Part shown: one piece after another, positions 32,288 to 40,918 of the stretch
How the letters are laid out: each line of letters opens with the position of its first letter
Numbering within the stretch: position 1 is the stretch's first letter
NCBI RefSeq assembly: GCF_000016385.1
Contig: NC_009376.1
Span: 1,364,001-1,428,000, forward strand
Direction of reading: 5' to 3'
From: Pyrobaculum arsenaticum DSM 13514
GTDB lineage: Archaea; Thermoproteota; Thermoprotei; Thermoproteales; Thermoproteaceae
Length of the DNA: 64,000 nucleotides
The notes under the pieces: model-generated
What the model saw: only the letters and a program-made list of their open reading frames with translations
The model's database searches: none
Told to the model about the DNA's origin: nothing
Made by a program: the position numbers and the translations under genes

Positions 32288-32599
32288 ATGTACATAACAG
32301 TGTTTATCACAGCCCCTGATAAGGAAAGCGGTAAGAAGATCGCCAGGCACATCCTCGAAAAGAGGCTCGCCGCTTGTGTCAACATGACGCCGGTGAGCTC
32401 AATGTACTGGTGGGAAGGCAAGCTCGAGGAGTCAGACGAGGTACTCCTCATTGCGAAGACCACAACTGACAAGCTGGAGGAGCTCGTGAAGGAGGCTAAG
32501 GCAGTGCACCCCTACCAAGTGCCTGAAATAATCGCAGTGCCCATCGTGGGGGGTTACAAGGAGTATTTAGGCTGGGTGGAGCGGGAGACCCATGCCTAG
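32288..32599 (+). CDS. cutA: CutA1-family divalent-cation tolerance protein
   Basis: 103 residues with the whole CutA1 fold: ITVFITAPDKESGKKIARHIL, RLAACVNMTPVSSMYWWEGKLEE and IKEAHPY-like VHPYQVPEIIAVPI. CutA1 is a trimeric protein that binds divalent cations such as Cu2+. It overlaps the next gene by 8 bp and is likely transcribed from the AT-rich sequence at 32255-32270. Confidence 0.92.
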   Translation: MYITVFITAPDKESGKKIARHILEKRLAACVNMTPVSSMYWWEGKLEESDEVLLIAKTTTDKLEELVKEAKAVHPYQVPEIIAVPIVGGYKEYLGWVERETHA

Positions 32600-33827
32600 C
32601 GTCCTCTGGATTCTCTTCGACGGCGGGGGAGATAGGCCAGCTGGAGGCAAGACGCCGTTCCACGCGGCTTTTAAGCCCACTATTGACTATCTCACGGCTA
32701 ATGGGTCGTGTGGAATTCTCGACCCAATAGCCCCGGGCGTTCGTCCCGGTTCCGATACTGCCCATTTGGCCCTCTTCGGCTATGATCCCTTCAAGTACTA
32801 TACGGGGCGCGGAGCATTTGAGGCTTTGGGAGCTGACGTGGCCCTCAAGCCCGGGGACGTTGCTTTTAGGACTAACTTGGCCACTGTGGACGAAAACGGA
32901 GTTGTAATTGACCGGCGCGCCGGCCGCTACATTGCCCCAGAAGAGGCTAAAGCCGTTGAGGATTTAATGAAGAAGATAGGCGAGGAGGTAGGGAGGAAGT
33001 ACGGCGTCGAGGTTGTGTATAAATCCACAGTTGAGCATAGGGGGGTTCTGGTGCTGAGGGGGGCTGTGAGCCACAGGGTTAGCGACACCGACCCGCACAA
33101 GGTTGGGGCTAAGATGGCGCGGGCTGAGCCGCTGGAGAACAGCAAAGAGGCGGCGCTGACGGCGGAGGTGGTGAACGAGCTTTCCAGACGCTTTACCGAG
33201 GCGGCGGCCGGGCTTGAAATAAATAAGGCGAGGAGGCTTCAAGGTAGGTTACCGATAAACGCCATATTGTTGAGGGGCGGGGGCTACATGCCGCAGATCG
33301 AGCCGATTAGGGAGAGGTACAACATACGGGCCGCCGCCATTGCGGGGGTGGCGCTGATAAGAGGCGTGGCGCGGGCTGTTGGGATGGACGTATATACGGC
33401 CAAAGGCCTAGGCGGGACAAAAGACGACGTATTCGACGAGGCCGTGAAGCTGGCGGTGGAGCTAATGTCAAGGTACGACGTTGTGTTCCTCCACGTAAAG
33501 GGGACGGACAGCACAAGCCACGACGGGGACTTCAACGGGAAGGTATCCGTAATAGAGAGGCTGGACAAGGCCTTGGCTCCTTATCTCGATGCCTTGTTGA
33601 AGAATTATGTGGTCGTGACGTCAGACCACGCCACGCCGGTCGGCGTGAGGGAGCACACCGGCGAGCCTGTGCCGGTGATGTTGTACGGCCCGGACGTGGT
33701 AGTAGACGACGTGGCTAAGTTCTCAGAACTCACGTGTTGGAGGGGGGCGCTGGGGAGGATTAGGGGGATTGACATAATTCCCATACTTGGTAGCTATCTA
33801 GGGCTCTCCGAGAAGTTCGGCGAGTGA
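32592..33827 (+). CDS. apgM: 2,3-bisphosphoglycerate-independent phosphoglycerate mutase, archaeal type
   Basis: 411 residues, alkaline-phosphatase superfamily. Metal-binding residues are in LFDGGGDRPAGGKTPF, GVRPGSDTAHLALFGYDP (with the catalytic Ser), VFLHVKGTDSTSHDGDFNGK and VVTSDHATP. ApgM interconverts 3- and 2-phosphoglycerate in glycolysis and gluconeogenesis. It starts within cutA (8-bp overlap), and its stop overlaps the next GTG. Confidence 0.95.
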   Translation: MPSVLWILFDGGGDRPAGGKTPFHAAFKPTIDYLTANGSCGILDPIAPGVRPGSDTAHLALFGYDPFKYYTGRGAFEALGADVALKPGDVAFRTNLATVDENGVVIDRRAGRYIAPEEAKAVEDLMKKIGEEVGRKYGVEVVYKSTVEHRGVLVLRGAVSHRVSDTDPHKVGAKMARAEPLENSKEAALTAEVVNELSRRFTEAAAGLEINKARRLQGRLPINAILLRGGGYMPQIEPIRERYNIRAAAIAGVALIRGVARAVGMDVYTAKGLGGTKDDVFDEAVKLAVELMSRYDVVFLHVKGTDSTSHDGDFNGKVSVIERLDKALAPYLDALLKNYVVVTSDHATPVGVREHTGEPVPVMLYGPDVVVDDVAKFSELTCWRGALGRIRGIDIIPILGSYLGLSEKFGE

Positions 33828-34111
33828 GACTCATACCATTGGCAAGGCTTAGAAAAGCCCTGGAAGATGTGGGGGGCCAAATTTGGTTTTTTATAGAACT
33901 TGAGCCTTTCCGTACTGTGTATACCCTTGCCTTATGTGGCGGCAACCCATGCGTAGTGATTTCGGGCCAGGACATGTCGCCGGTGCAACTAACGCTCGAG
34001 GAGTATCTGAAAATCGAAAACAACAAGCAACGGCTTGCGAGTCTAGAGTATACAATTGCTTATCTCCTACAAAAATCTTATGGAAATTCTTCTGGCCAGC
34101 CTCTCGAGTAG
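33824..34111 (+). CDS. Hypothetical protein, 95 aa
   Basis: 95 residues from a GTG that overlaps the mutase stop (GTGA). A hydrophobic beta/alpha pattern (IWFFIELEPFRTVYTLALCGG, then PVQLTLEEYLKIENN) is visible with no known domain. It is cotranscribed with apgM. The end overlaps the MptE-like gene by 45 bp, tail to tail. Confidence 0.55.
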   Translation: MRLIPLARLRKALEDVGGQIWFFIELEPFRTVYTLALCGGNPCVVISGQDMSPVQLTLEEYLKIENNKQRLASLEYTIAYLLQKSYGNSSGQPLE

Positions 34112-34687
34112 GTGCGCCGCAATTTTAAGCTTCTTCCTCTTCGCCTCGTCGTCTCGCTTAACGGAGACGTGTGGGTAGAAGCCGCTGACTGTTATCTCCC
34201 TGGCGCCCATGTAGTAGGCGAGGTAGACAGCCCTGTCGCCGTCGGTAAAACCCGACACATTTGCCGTACAACCAACAGGCCAGGTCTGCACCGTGTATAT
34301 ATACGGCCCGCGAGGGAGTCGCCAGTAGTTGTCGCCATGCGCGTGGACGACCGCAATCCTCCCCAGCGCCGCTCCCTCAGGCTCGAAATCCCAGTCGCCT
34401 ACGACGACATCCGGCTTCACTCCCCGCCTTGCCAGCTTCTTGGCGGTGTATCCCTCCACCGCCACCACGAGGCTACCGCCTACAACCTTTTCGAAGGGAG
34501 GCATATATACGGCGGGGCTCCCCCAGTCGAAGTCCCTTAGTACATCCACTGGGAGGCCGGGCATGTGGCTGGCTGTCTCCGCCGCCTCGCGGTCTTTGTG
34601 ATAGGAGAGCTGGGGGAGGACGGCTTGGGCCATGGTGTAGACATATAGCCACTCAGGTGGGTCGAAGATCACCGGCCTACACCTCAC
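34067..34687 (-). CDS. MptE-like 6-hydroxymethylpterin diphosphokinase (DUF115 family)
   Basis: 206 residues. The archaeal MptE signature VVGDWDFEPEG follows GVKPDV, and VVHAHGDNYWRL, TVQTWP and NVSGFTDGDRAVYLAYYMGA complete the family core, where Asp residues bind Mg-ATP and the pterin. It would make 6-hydroxymethyl-7,8-dihydropterin diphosphate for tetrahydropterin cofactor synthesis. It begins 11 bp inside the end of the MFS gene. Confidence 0.85.
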   Translation of the reverse strand: MRCRPVIFDPPEWLYVYTMAQAVLPQLSYHKDREAAETASHMPGLPVDVLRDFDWGSPAVYMPPFEKVVGGSLVVAVEGYTAKKLARRGVKPDVVVGDWDFEPEGAALGRIAVVHAHGDNYWRLPRGPYIYTVQTWPVGCTANVSGFTDGDRAVYLAYYMGAREITVSGFYPHVSVKRDDEAKRKKLKIAAHLLERLARRISIRFL

Positions 34688-35825
34688 GGCCTTTTGTCTC
34701 GGGCAAAAGCGCTACTAGGGCTGACGCTATTAGCCACGCAACTGCGACGCCTATGAATGCTACGGAGGCCCAAAGCGGATACAGCGTAGGTCCAATAATC
34801 ATTCCGATCCTTGCGGCTGAGCCCGCTAGACCTGTCGCAAGGCCCCTTATAGAAGTGGGGAAAAGCTCGGGGGTGTATGCGTACACGACACCCCAGACCC
34901 CGAGGTTGAAGAAGTTGAGTGCGAGGGCCGCGTAGAAGAGCTGGGCGTACGACGTGCTGTATATCAGCAAAACCGCAGATAGAGCCGAGGCTACGAAGTA
35001 CGCCGCCGCTATTGGCCTCCTGCCCACTCTCTCCACGAGGTATGCCGCTGAGAAGTAGCCCGGGAGCTGGGCGATGGTTGTCAAAAACATGAACTCGTAG
35101 GTGGCCACCTGTGTGAAGCCTCTCTCTGTCCTGAGCATTGTGGGCAACCAGATAAACGCGCCGTAGTAGCCAAAGGCTAGGAGGAACCAAATGGCTGAAG
35201 CTATGGCGAGTCTCGCGGCGTAAGGCTTAAGCTCCGCCGAGGCTCCCTCTTTGATCCTCTCCAGCCACCTCTGCGACTCCGGGAGGGCGGAGCGTATTAC
35301 GAAGACGTAGAAGGCTGTGGCCCCCATCAACACAAGCGCCGTCCTCCACCCTAATGTGGTGAAGATAAAGAGCGACACGGCGGCGGCGAGGAGAGCGCCT
35401 ATCGACCAGAAGCTCTCTAGGAGAACCACATTTCTCCCCCTCCTCTCAGGTGGGGAGTTCTCCGAGACGTACGTGGCCACCACGGGCAACTCGCCGCCTA
35501 GCCCAACTCCCACGAAGAACCTAATTGCGGCGAACTCCTGCCACGTCCTAGCGGCGGCGGACGCCGCGGTGGCAATGCTGTAAAGCAACATAGTGGCCAT
35601 AAACACCTTTTTCCTCCCCACGACGTCGGCGAGCTTCCCGAAGAGGAAGGCGCCGAGGAACATGCCTAAGTTATTTGCCAGAACGATCCACGTCGATGCC
35701 GCGCGATCCAGCGCCAGCTCTTCTCTCATCGCCACGAGTAAGTATGAGAGTATCAAGACGTCCATGGCGTCGAACATCCAGCCGAGGCCACTCAGCACTA
35801 CAATTTTAAACTCCCCCCGCGTCAT
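34677..35825 (-). CDS. Major facilitator superfamily transporter, metabolite:proton symporter-like
   Basis: 382 residues, about 12 helices. The early GWMFDAMDVLILSYLL and the loop FGKLADVVGRKKVFMATML are the DxxD and GxxxDRxGRR features of sugar/aromatic/metabolite-proton symporters; a later PESQRWLERI is the PESPRWL motif. ERVGRRPIAAAYFVA repeats the loop motif in the second half. Substrate unknown. An AT-rich TAAATTATAAC centred about 24 bp upstream of 35825 suggests a leaderless start. It overlaps the MptE-like gene by 11 bp. Confidence 0.83.
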   Translation of the reverse strand: MTRGEFKIVVLSGLGWMFDAMDVLILSYLLVAMREELALDRAASTWIVLANNLGMFLGAFLFGKLADVVGRKKVFMATMLLYSIATAASAAARTWQEFAAIRFFVGVGLGGELPVVATYVSENSPPERRGRNVVLLESFWSIGALLAAAVSLFIFTTLGWRTALVLMGATAFYVFVIRSALPESQRWLERIKEGASAELKPYAARLAIASAIWFLLAFGYYGAFIWLPTMLRTERGFTQVATYEFMFLTTIAQLPGYFSAAYLVERVGRRPIAAAYFVASALSAVLLIYSTSYAQLFYAALALNFFNLGVWGVVYAYTPELFPTSIRGLATGLAGSAARIGMIIGPTLYPLWASVAFIGVAVAWLIASALVALLPETKGREV

Positions 35826-35870
35826 AGGAGAGTTATTTTCTGCTAAATTATAACATTATGTCGAATATCG

Positions 35871-36635
35871 CTACCCCTTCAGCACCACCTCTACTCCTCT
35901 ATCTCTCAGCATCTGCAGGATCTCACCCCTGGCCGGGTTCTTCACGTTCTTCCTGAAGAGTATTGCCCTCTTTATAGGCACTGTGTGTTTTCTCAACGCT
36001 GTTTCCACAGCCGCGGGCGTTATTTCGACGTACTTAGGCACCACATGCCCTATATCCACTTCTTTCCTCAGCGCCGACTCCTTAACTGTGGTGTAGTGGA
36101 GGTCGCCTATGACCATAGCGGGCGTGTGCTCCTCAAGTGGGGAGTTCAGGACTTCTTCCAACGCCTCTAGGAGCGTCCCGACGGCTTTTCTATCCCCCCA
36201 CTCGCGGTCTGTGCTACCCACCTCGACAAACGTTGCCGATATGTGCGCCGTGTTGGGCGTGTGGTGGGTGGCCTCGTAGGCGCATTCAAAGGGCTCGTAG
36301 AGGCGGTTGCATAGAGCTCGGAGAACGGCGGAGGCGAGGTGGGGGTTAGAGACCGAGACGTCGGGCCAGCTTCCCGGCGTGTGGACCGTGAATATAGGTC
36401 TCGGATTGGCCATCTCGTGGCGGGAGATAAACACTGCGTGTTTGCCTACGGAGAGTAGCACATCCTCTTTGTCGAACGAGGTGGGCTCCCCTCTGTACAC
36501 CACCACAGGCGTGTCGCGGAGTCTCCTTATCTCTAGATCCCCCCTGGTCTCCACCAGAGGGAGATCCCCCATCAATTCGAGGAATGCGCGGGAAACTGGG
36601 TCGGCGAGCGAGACGATGATTATGTACACACTCAA
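35871..36635 (-). CDS. dtdA: D-aminoacyl-tRNA deacylase DtdA (archaeal/plant type)
   Basis: 254 residues. Family motifs: SRHEMANPRPIFTVHTPGSW, YEATHHTPNTAHISATFVEVGSTDREW, VIGDLHYTT, and a C-terminal IKRAILFRKNVKN. DtdA (DTD2) is a zinc-dependent enzyme that removes D-amino acids from tRNA. It overlaps the upstream alcohol dehydrogenase gene by 4 bp. Confidence 0.93.
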   Translation of the reverse strand: MSVYIIIVSLADPVSRAFLELMGDLPLVETRGDLEIRRLRDTPVVVYRGEPTSFDKEDVLLSVGKHAVFISRHEMANPRPIFTVHTPGSWPDVSVSNPHLASAVLRALCNRLYEPFECAYEATHHTPNTAHISATFVEVGSTDREWGDRKAVGTLLEALEEVLNSPLEEHTPAMVIGDLHYTTVKESALRKEVDIGHVVPKYVEITPAAVETALRKHTVPIKRAILFRKNVKNPARGEILQMLRDRGVEVVLKG

Positions 36636-37600
36636 GGCACGAGGATGGCCCTGCCTATGACCGCTCCTCTTTCCATATCCTCATGGGCCCTAGCGGCGTC
36701 TTGTAGCTTATACTCGGTGTAGAGCGGCTTTACTAGCCCTCTTTTCAGTATGTCCAGCGCCTCGTATATGTCCCAGGGCCGGAAGGCCATGCTGCCTATT
36801 ACCTTCAACTGTCTTAGAATTATCAGCGCGGGGCTTAGCAACGCCTTTTCTCCAGTTACGTTGCCGATGACCAAGACAGAGCCCGATCTCTTGGCCAGCT
36901 TGAGGGAGCGCTCCAGTGTGGGGCTTCCCACCGTATCCACCACGACGTCAAAGTCCTTCTCGCCCTCCGGCGCCGTGTTGATACCCAACTCTTTCAAAAC
37001 TCTTGCCTTGTCCGGCGACCTGGTTGAGACGTAGACCTCGGCGCCTCTTACTTTAGCCAGCTGTGCAATGTAGATACCTGTTCCGCCTGCGCCTACTACC
37101 AGTACTTTTTTTCCCTCTACGTCCACGTGTCTCAACGCGTACACTGCTGTGGACAGCGGGCATGTGGCCACGACCGCAACTCTTGGATCTAGGCCGTGGA
37201 ATGGGTGGGCGAACTTTGCTGGGACTAGCACATACTCGGCGTATGTCCCGTTGCGCGACTCGCCTAGTAGCTCGGCGTTTTTACATAGATTTTCAAGCCC
37301 TCTCTTACAGTATTCGCACGTGCCGTCGTATATACCGGAGAGGAACACCCTCTCGCCGATAATATCCTTCTCCACGCCGGGGCCTACATCTACTATTTTC
37401 CCCACGCCTTCGTGTCCTGGAACTATCGGCGGCTTCACGTGGGGGAAGGCGCCCTTCCTCACCACTAAGTCCCTCCCACATACCCCCGCGGCCTCTATTT
37501 TCACGACCACGTCGCCGGGACCCGGCACAGGATCGGGAAGATCAACAAACTTCAACGCTTCCGCGGGTTCGCCGAATTTGACAAGCTGTACAGCCTTCAT
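36632..37600 (-). CDS. Zinc-dependent medium-chain alcohol dehydrogenase
   Basis: 322 residues from ATG 37600; the open frame extends to 37642, but a TATA-like TTTAAAAGTA centred about 25 bp upstream of 37600 favours the shorter form. GAGVCGRDLVVRKG includes the catalytic Cys, PGHEGVGKIVDVG follows, and the structural zinc loop GTCEYCKRGLENLC keeps only part of the usual four Cys (C-x2-C-x6-C pattern). NAD(P) binding is VVGAGGTGIYIAQLA. Substrate unknown. Confidence 0.88.
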   Translation of the reverse strand: MKAVQLVKFGEPAEALKFVDLPDPVPGPGDVVVKIEAAGVCGRDLVVRKGAFPHVKPPIVPGHEGVGKIVDVGPGVEKDIIGERVFLSGIYDGTCEYCKRGLENLCKNAELLGESRNGTYAEYVLVPAKFAHPFHGLDPRVAVVATCPLSTAVYALRHVDVEGKKVLVVGAGGTGIYIAQLAKVRGAEVYVSTRSPDKARVLKELGINTAPEGEKDFDVVVDTVGSPTLERSLKLAKRSGSVLVIGNVTGEKALLSPALIILRQLKVIGSMAFRPWDIYEALDILKRGLVKPLYTEYKLQDAARAHEDMERGAVIGRAILVP

Positions 37601-37801
37601 TGTAACTAGAACTATTAGTACTTTTAAATAATTATAACACAAAGCTCAGCCGACGCCCGCCTTGGCTCTACGTCTCCAGTTTCATATATCACGCCGACGC
37701 TTAAGGCAAACAACCATTTTCTACACGCTCTGTAATTTTATCCTAACAGCTCTGTCACATAACCATAGTGGCGGGTCAAGACAGGGCTTCATCGAGCTAT
37801 G

Positions 37802-37827
37802 CCTCAGATATGCAGAAGTCTCTGAGG
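37802..37827. repeat. Intergenic hairpin, 7-bp inverted repeat
   Basis: CCTCAGA (37802-37808) and TCTGAGG (37821-37827) with a 12-nt loop, 50 bp before the M20 peptidase ATG. The 236-bp spacer holds no gene. It may be an operator of the peptidase or the alcohol dehydrogenase; it lies upstream of both divergent starts. Confidence 0.35.
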
Positions 37828-37879
37828 TAGACGTCAATTACGCCCATTTTATTTATATAGTAAAGAGATACTTGCGATA

Positions 37880-39079
37880 ATGGAGTCTAAGGCAGTTTCT
37901 ATCCTAAGTAAGTTGGTATCTATCCCCACAGTAAATCCGCCTGGGGAGAAATACGGCGAGCTTATTGATTATGCGGAGAGGTTTTTCAAATCTCTTGGAC
38001 TGGACACCGAAGTTGTAGAGGTTCCCAAGGCCGAGGTGGCGATGCGCTGTCCTGAATGCGCCGACTACCCCCGCCTAATTTTAATAGCGCGAAGCGGCGA
38101 GCCGAAGATACATTTCAATGGGCACTACGACGTGGTCCCTCCCGGCCCTCTTGAGAGCTGGAAGGTGACAAAGCCGTTTGAGCCCGTCTACCAAAACGGC
38201 CGGCTATACGGCAGAGGCGCTGTTGACATGAAGGGAGGCCTCACGTCTATAATGCTGGCGGTAGAAAAGGCCGTGTCTACCGGGCTAGGTGGTTTTGAAG
38301 TGTCTTTTGTGCCTGACGAGGAGACGGGCGGCGAGACGGGGGCCGGTTATTTGGCTAGGTCTGGGAGGATAAAGGCGCCTTGGGTGGTGATAGCAGAGGG
38401 GTCGGGGGAGGACAACATCTGGATAGGACACAGAGGTCTGGTGTGGTTTCTGGTGGAGGTATACGGCAAGCAGGCCCATGGCTCTACGCCGTGGCTTGGC
38501 CTAAACGCATTTGAAGGCGCCGCCTACATAGCATATAGGTTGCAGGAATACGCCAAGAGAGTTGCCGCCAAGGTTAGCAAATATGAGTACGACGACCCGC
38601 GGGGGGCCTCTCCCACAGTGACCATAGGGGGGGAGGTTAGGGGCTCTGTAAAGACGAACGTCGTACCGGGCTACTTCGCGTTTTCCGTAGACAGGAGGGT
38701 AATACCTGAAGAGGACTTAGAGCAGGTTAAAAGGGAGTTCCTGGAGTTTGTACAACAAGTCGCTAAGGAGTTGCCGCACAGAGTGGAGGTCAAGGTGACG
38801 AACGTATCTGAGGCCGCCCTCGTTGAGCCTGAACACCCGTTAGTAAAGGCTCTTTCTGAAGCAGTGGAAAAGACTATAGGACAGAGGCCTAGGAAGACGG
38901 TGTGCGTAGGCGGCCTAGACGCCAGGTTTTTTGTCAAGGCGGGGATTCCCACAGTCACCTACGGCCCCGGCCCCATTGGCCTAGCACATGCACCCGATGA
39001 GTATGTAGAAATCCGCCAGGTGGTGCATGTGGCCGAGGCATACTACAACCTAATAAAACAAGTAAGCGGAGGGCGCTAA
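37880..39079 (+). CDS. M20-family metallopeptidase, ArgE/DapE type
   Basis: 399 residues. Zinc ligands: IHFNGHYDVVPPG, YGRGAVDMKGGL, VPDEETGGETGAGYL, and the dimerisation segment around 200-300, then VGGLDARFF and GPGPIGLAHAPDEYV. It is an acetylornithine deacetylase/succinyl-diaminopimelate desuccinylase-like deacylase; a LysK-like role in lysine or ornithine synthesis is possible. A TATA box (TTTATATAG, 37853-37861) is centred about 23 bp before the ATG. The stop overlaps the next gene by 4 bp. Confidence 0.88.
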   Translation: MESKAVSILSKLVSIPTVNPPGEKYGELIDYAERFFKSLGLDTEVVEVPKAEVAMRCPECADYPRLILIARSGEPKIHFNGHYDVVPPGPLESWKVTKPFEPVYQNGRLYGRGAVDMKGGLTSIMLAVEKAVSTGLGGFEVSFVPDEETGGETGAGYLARSGRIKAPWVVIAEGSGEDNIWIGHRGLVWFLVEVYGKQAHGSTPWLGLNAFEGAAYIAYRLQEYAKRVAAKVSKYEYDDPRGASPTVTIGGEVRGSVKTNVVPGYFAFSVDRRVIPEEDLEQVKREFLEFVQQVAKELPHRVEVKVTNVSEAALVEPEHPLVKALSEAVEKTIGQRPRKTVCVGGLDARFFVKAGIPTVTYGPGPIGLAHAPDEYVEIRQVVHVAEAYYNLIKQVSGGR

Positions 39080-39900
39080 CGTCGCCTATGCTTCTCGATG
39101 TAGTCAATAAGCTCTTTTTCAGATAGCCTGTACCTAGAGACCGGTCTGCCTACTGGCATTATGTAAAGCGGCGTCTCCCTTTCTGAGAGACCGAGTATCC
39201 TCGCCACCTCTTCGTCGTTAAAAGCCCCTACAGCAACGGTGCCCAGCCCAAGCGCTGTTGCCTGGAGGTAGACGTTCTGGCCGGCATGTCCCAAGTCCAT
39301 CGGAACGTAGCGGACGCGTCCCCTTTCGCCGTATACTCTCACCGTGCGGCTGTAAACTGCTGTAAAAATTAGAGACACAGGCGCGGTTAAGACCCAGCGT
39401 TGCTCCAAAGCCGCGTAATAAAGATCCTCACGGAAATCGCCTTGTTTCAACAATGTGATAGAATGCGAATGGGGGTCGTAGTGGTAAATCCCGGGAGCCA
39501 GGTAACCTTTATCCGTCTTGACGCCGTTGGTTCCCACTAGGGCGTATAGCTCAAGCGGGTACTGTGCTCCGGCGCTTGGGGCAGTCCGCAAGCCGTACCT
39601 CGTCTCCGAGACGCCGTAGGCGGCCCACAAGAGCTGGGACAGCTCTTCTAACGTAAGCGGCTCTTCTGTGTAGTCTCTTATTGACCTCCTGTTGGCTAGA
39701 GCCTCCTCGACGGATACAAGCCCACTTAGTTTGGGATACGGCAGGAGTATCGCCTTGAGGGCCCCTTCCGATCTTCTCACATCAGTTTTCTGCAAGTCAA
39801 GATATAAAACGCCTGCGGCGGCTCCTGTGAGCAGAAGCCCGGAGATAAGCCTGCCAAGAGGCGTCGATAAGAGGAATTTTATAAAACTGCGCCTTCTCAC
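39076..39900 (-). CDS. SagB-type/nitroreductase-family oxidoreductase with Tat signal
   Basis: 274 residues from GTG 39900. Starting there, the protein begins MRRRSFIKFLLSTPLG and continues into a hydrophobic run LISGLLLTGAAAGVLYL, a twin-arginine signal with RRSFIK matching SRRxFLK. The frame extends to 39966 but that would bury the signal. A minus-strand TATA box (GCTTATAGC, 39920-39928) sits 24 bp upstream. The FMN domain starts at ANRRSIRDYTEEPLTLEELSQLLWAAYG, then RTAPSAGAQYPLELY, YHYDP and VGAFNDEEVARILGL, the SagB/ThcOx type. It likely acts outside the membrane. Confidence 0.82.
   Translation of the reverse strand: MRRRSFIKFLLSTPLGRLISGLLLTGAAAGVLYLDLQKTDVRRSEGALKAILLPYPKLSGLVSVEEALANRRSIRDYTEEPLTLEELSQLLWAAYGVSETRYGLRTAPSAGAQYPLELYALVGTNGVKTDKGYLAPGIYHYDPHSHSITLLKQGDFREDLYYAALEQRWVLTAPVSLIFTAVYSRTVRVYGERGRVRYVPMDLGHAGQNVYLQATALGLGTVAVGAFNDEEVARILGLSERETPLYIMPVGRPVSRYRLSEKELIDYIEKHRRR
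39877..39886 (+). promoter_or_regulatory. TATA box (TTTTATAAAA) of the 39905 gene
   Basis: Centred 23-24 bp before the GTG at 39905 and lying inside the 5' coding part of the SagB gene on the other strand. It supports 39905 as the start of the membrane protein. Confidence 0.6.
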
Positions 39901-39904
39901 GTGT

Positions 39905-40231
39905 GTGCCTGAGAGGCTTGCTATAAGCTTTTTCCTACTCGACATCACGGCGTTGTTTTTGGCCATATTCGGCTTCCTTGCGGCGGTGTCGGGTCTATGT
40001 CTAACAAAGCCAGAGGTTGTTGAAAGGGCAACGTGGGGCGTCTTTTCCAGCTATTCGCTCTGTGCCAAACTCCACCTAGACTGGCCTATTTTGGCAGTCA
40101 TCATTGCCGCGGTCATACACAGCGCCGCCGGGCTCGACGTCTGGCTCGCCAGATTAGGGATCGATGCTTGGTGGCTATGGGCCGCCGCCATGGCCGTGGC
40201 TTTCTGGTTTATATACGTCTACATAGCATAA
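39905..40231 (+). CDS. Small integral membrane protein, 108 aa
   Basis: 108 residues from GTG 39905 with three hydrophobic helices (ISFFLLDITALFLAIFGFLA; ILAVIIAAVIHSAAGLDVWL; WLWAAAMAVAFWFIYVYIA). It has a His in the second helix. No family recognised. The start is 4 bp from the divergent SagB start, and the gene ends 3 bp before the methyltransferase GTG, so they are probably one transcript. The frame extends upstream to 39692 through the SagB gene, and that part is rejected. Confidence 0.62.
   Translation: MPERLAISFFLLDITALFLAIFGFLAAVSGLCLTKPEVVERATWGVFSSYSLCAKLHLDWPILAVIIAAVIHSAAGLDVWLARLGIDAWWLWAAAMAVAFWFIYVYIA
39920..39928 (-). promoter_or_regulatory. TATA box (GCTTATAGC on the minus strand) of the SagB gene
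   Basis: Centred 24 bp before the GTG at 39900 on the minus strand and lying inside the 5' coding part of the 39905 membrane gene. It supports the Tat-signal start. Confidence 0.6.
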
Positions 40232-40234
40232 GCC

Positions 40235-40918
40235 GTGGGGCTGGGAGAAAAGTGGTACGAGATTAGAGAGGCGTACAGAAAGATTGTGGATGTGTACGAG
40301 AGGGCCAACAAAATCGTCACTTTGGGTAATGTGGATAGGTGGCGGAGAGAGGCGCTGAGCCTTTACTACTCAGTAAACGGTAGGTCTGTTCTCAAGATTC
40401 TCGACGCCGGGGCTGGACCTGGAAACATGGCCCACCACCTGAGAGGCACGAGGTACTTAGTGGCTTTTGACGCCTCTATCGAGATGCTCAGACTTAACAA
40501 CGTAGCCGATGATAGAGTAGTAGGTATGTTTGAACAGATGCCGTTTCGAGATGGGAGTTTTGACTTGTTGATTTCCGGCTACGCGTTCCATGCCTCTGTC
40601 AATTTGGAAAAAGCAGCTGCGGAATTTAGCAGAGTTGCCAACTACCAAGTGGTGGTGGCTATAGGAAAGCCTGACCGCAGAGTGGCGCGGTGTCTTGTAT
40701 TGGCCTATGCTAAATTTGTAGTGCCTAGAGTTGTCTGCATCGTAGCGCCTAGACAGATTTGTAGAGAGTATGGGAAGATATACGAGATAATGGCCTCGCT
40801 ACCTCCCAACAGCCGTATCCGCCAAATTATTTCCAGATATGCACACATTGTTCAGTACAGGGAGAAGGGGCTAGGCTCGGTGTATATCTACGTGGCAAAA
40901 TCTAGGAACCACGCCTAG
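40235..40918 (+). CDS. SAM-dependent methyltransferase, UbiE/MenG-like
   Basis: 227 residues from GTG 40235. ILDAGAGPGNMAHHL is motif I, followed by VAFDASIEMLR, MPFRDGSFDLLISGYAFH (the post-motif II pattern of UbiE/MenG class enzymes) and VVVAIGKPDRRV. The N-terminal YRKIVDVYERANKIVTLGNVDRWR closely resembles the UbiE opening (Y..IA..YD..N...S.G....WR). A role in menaquinone methylation is plausible, and a UbiA prenyltransferase lies elsewhere in the window, but this is unproven. Confidence 0.75.
   Translation: MGLGEKWYEIREAYRKIVDVYERANKIVTLGNVDRWRREALSLYYSVNGRSVLKILDAGAGPGNMAHHLRGTRYLVAFDASIEMLRLNNVADDRVVGMFEQMPFRDGSFDLLISGYAFHASVNLEKAAAEFSRVANYQVVVAIGKPDRRVARCLVLAYAKFVVPRVVCIVAPRQICREYGKIYEIMASLPPNSRIRQIISRYAHIVQYREKGLGSVYIYVAKSRNHA

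Noticed and set aside
39692..39904. N-terminal extension of the membrane gene through the SagB gene
   Set aside because: It would overlap SagB on the opposite strand throughout, and a TATA box at -24 marks GTG 39905.
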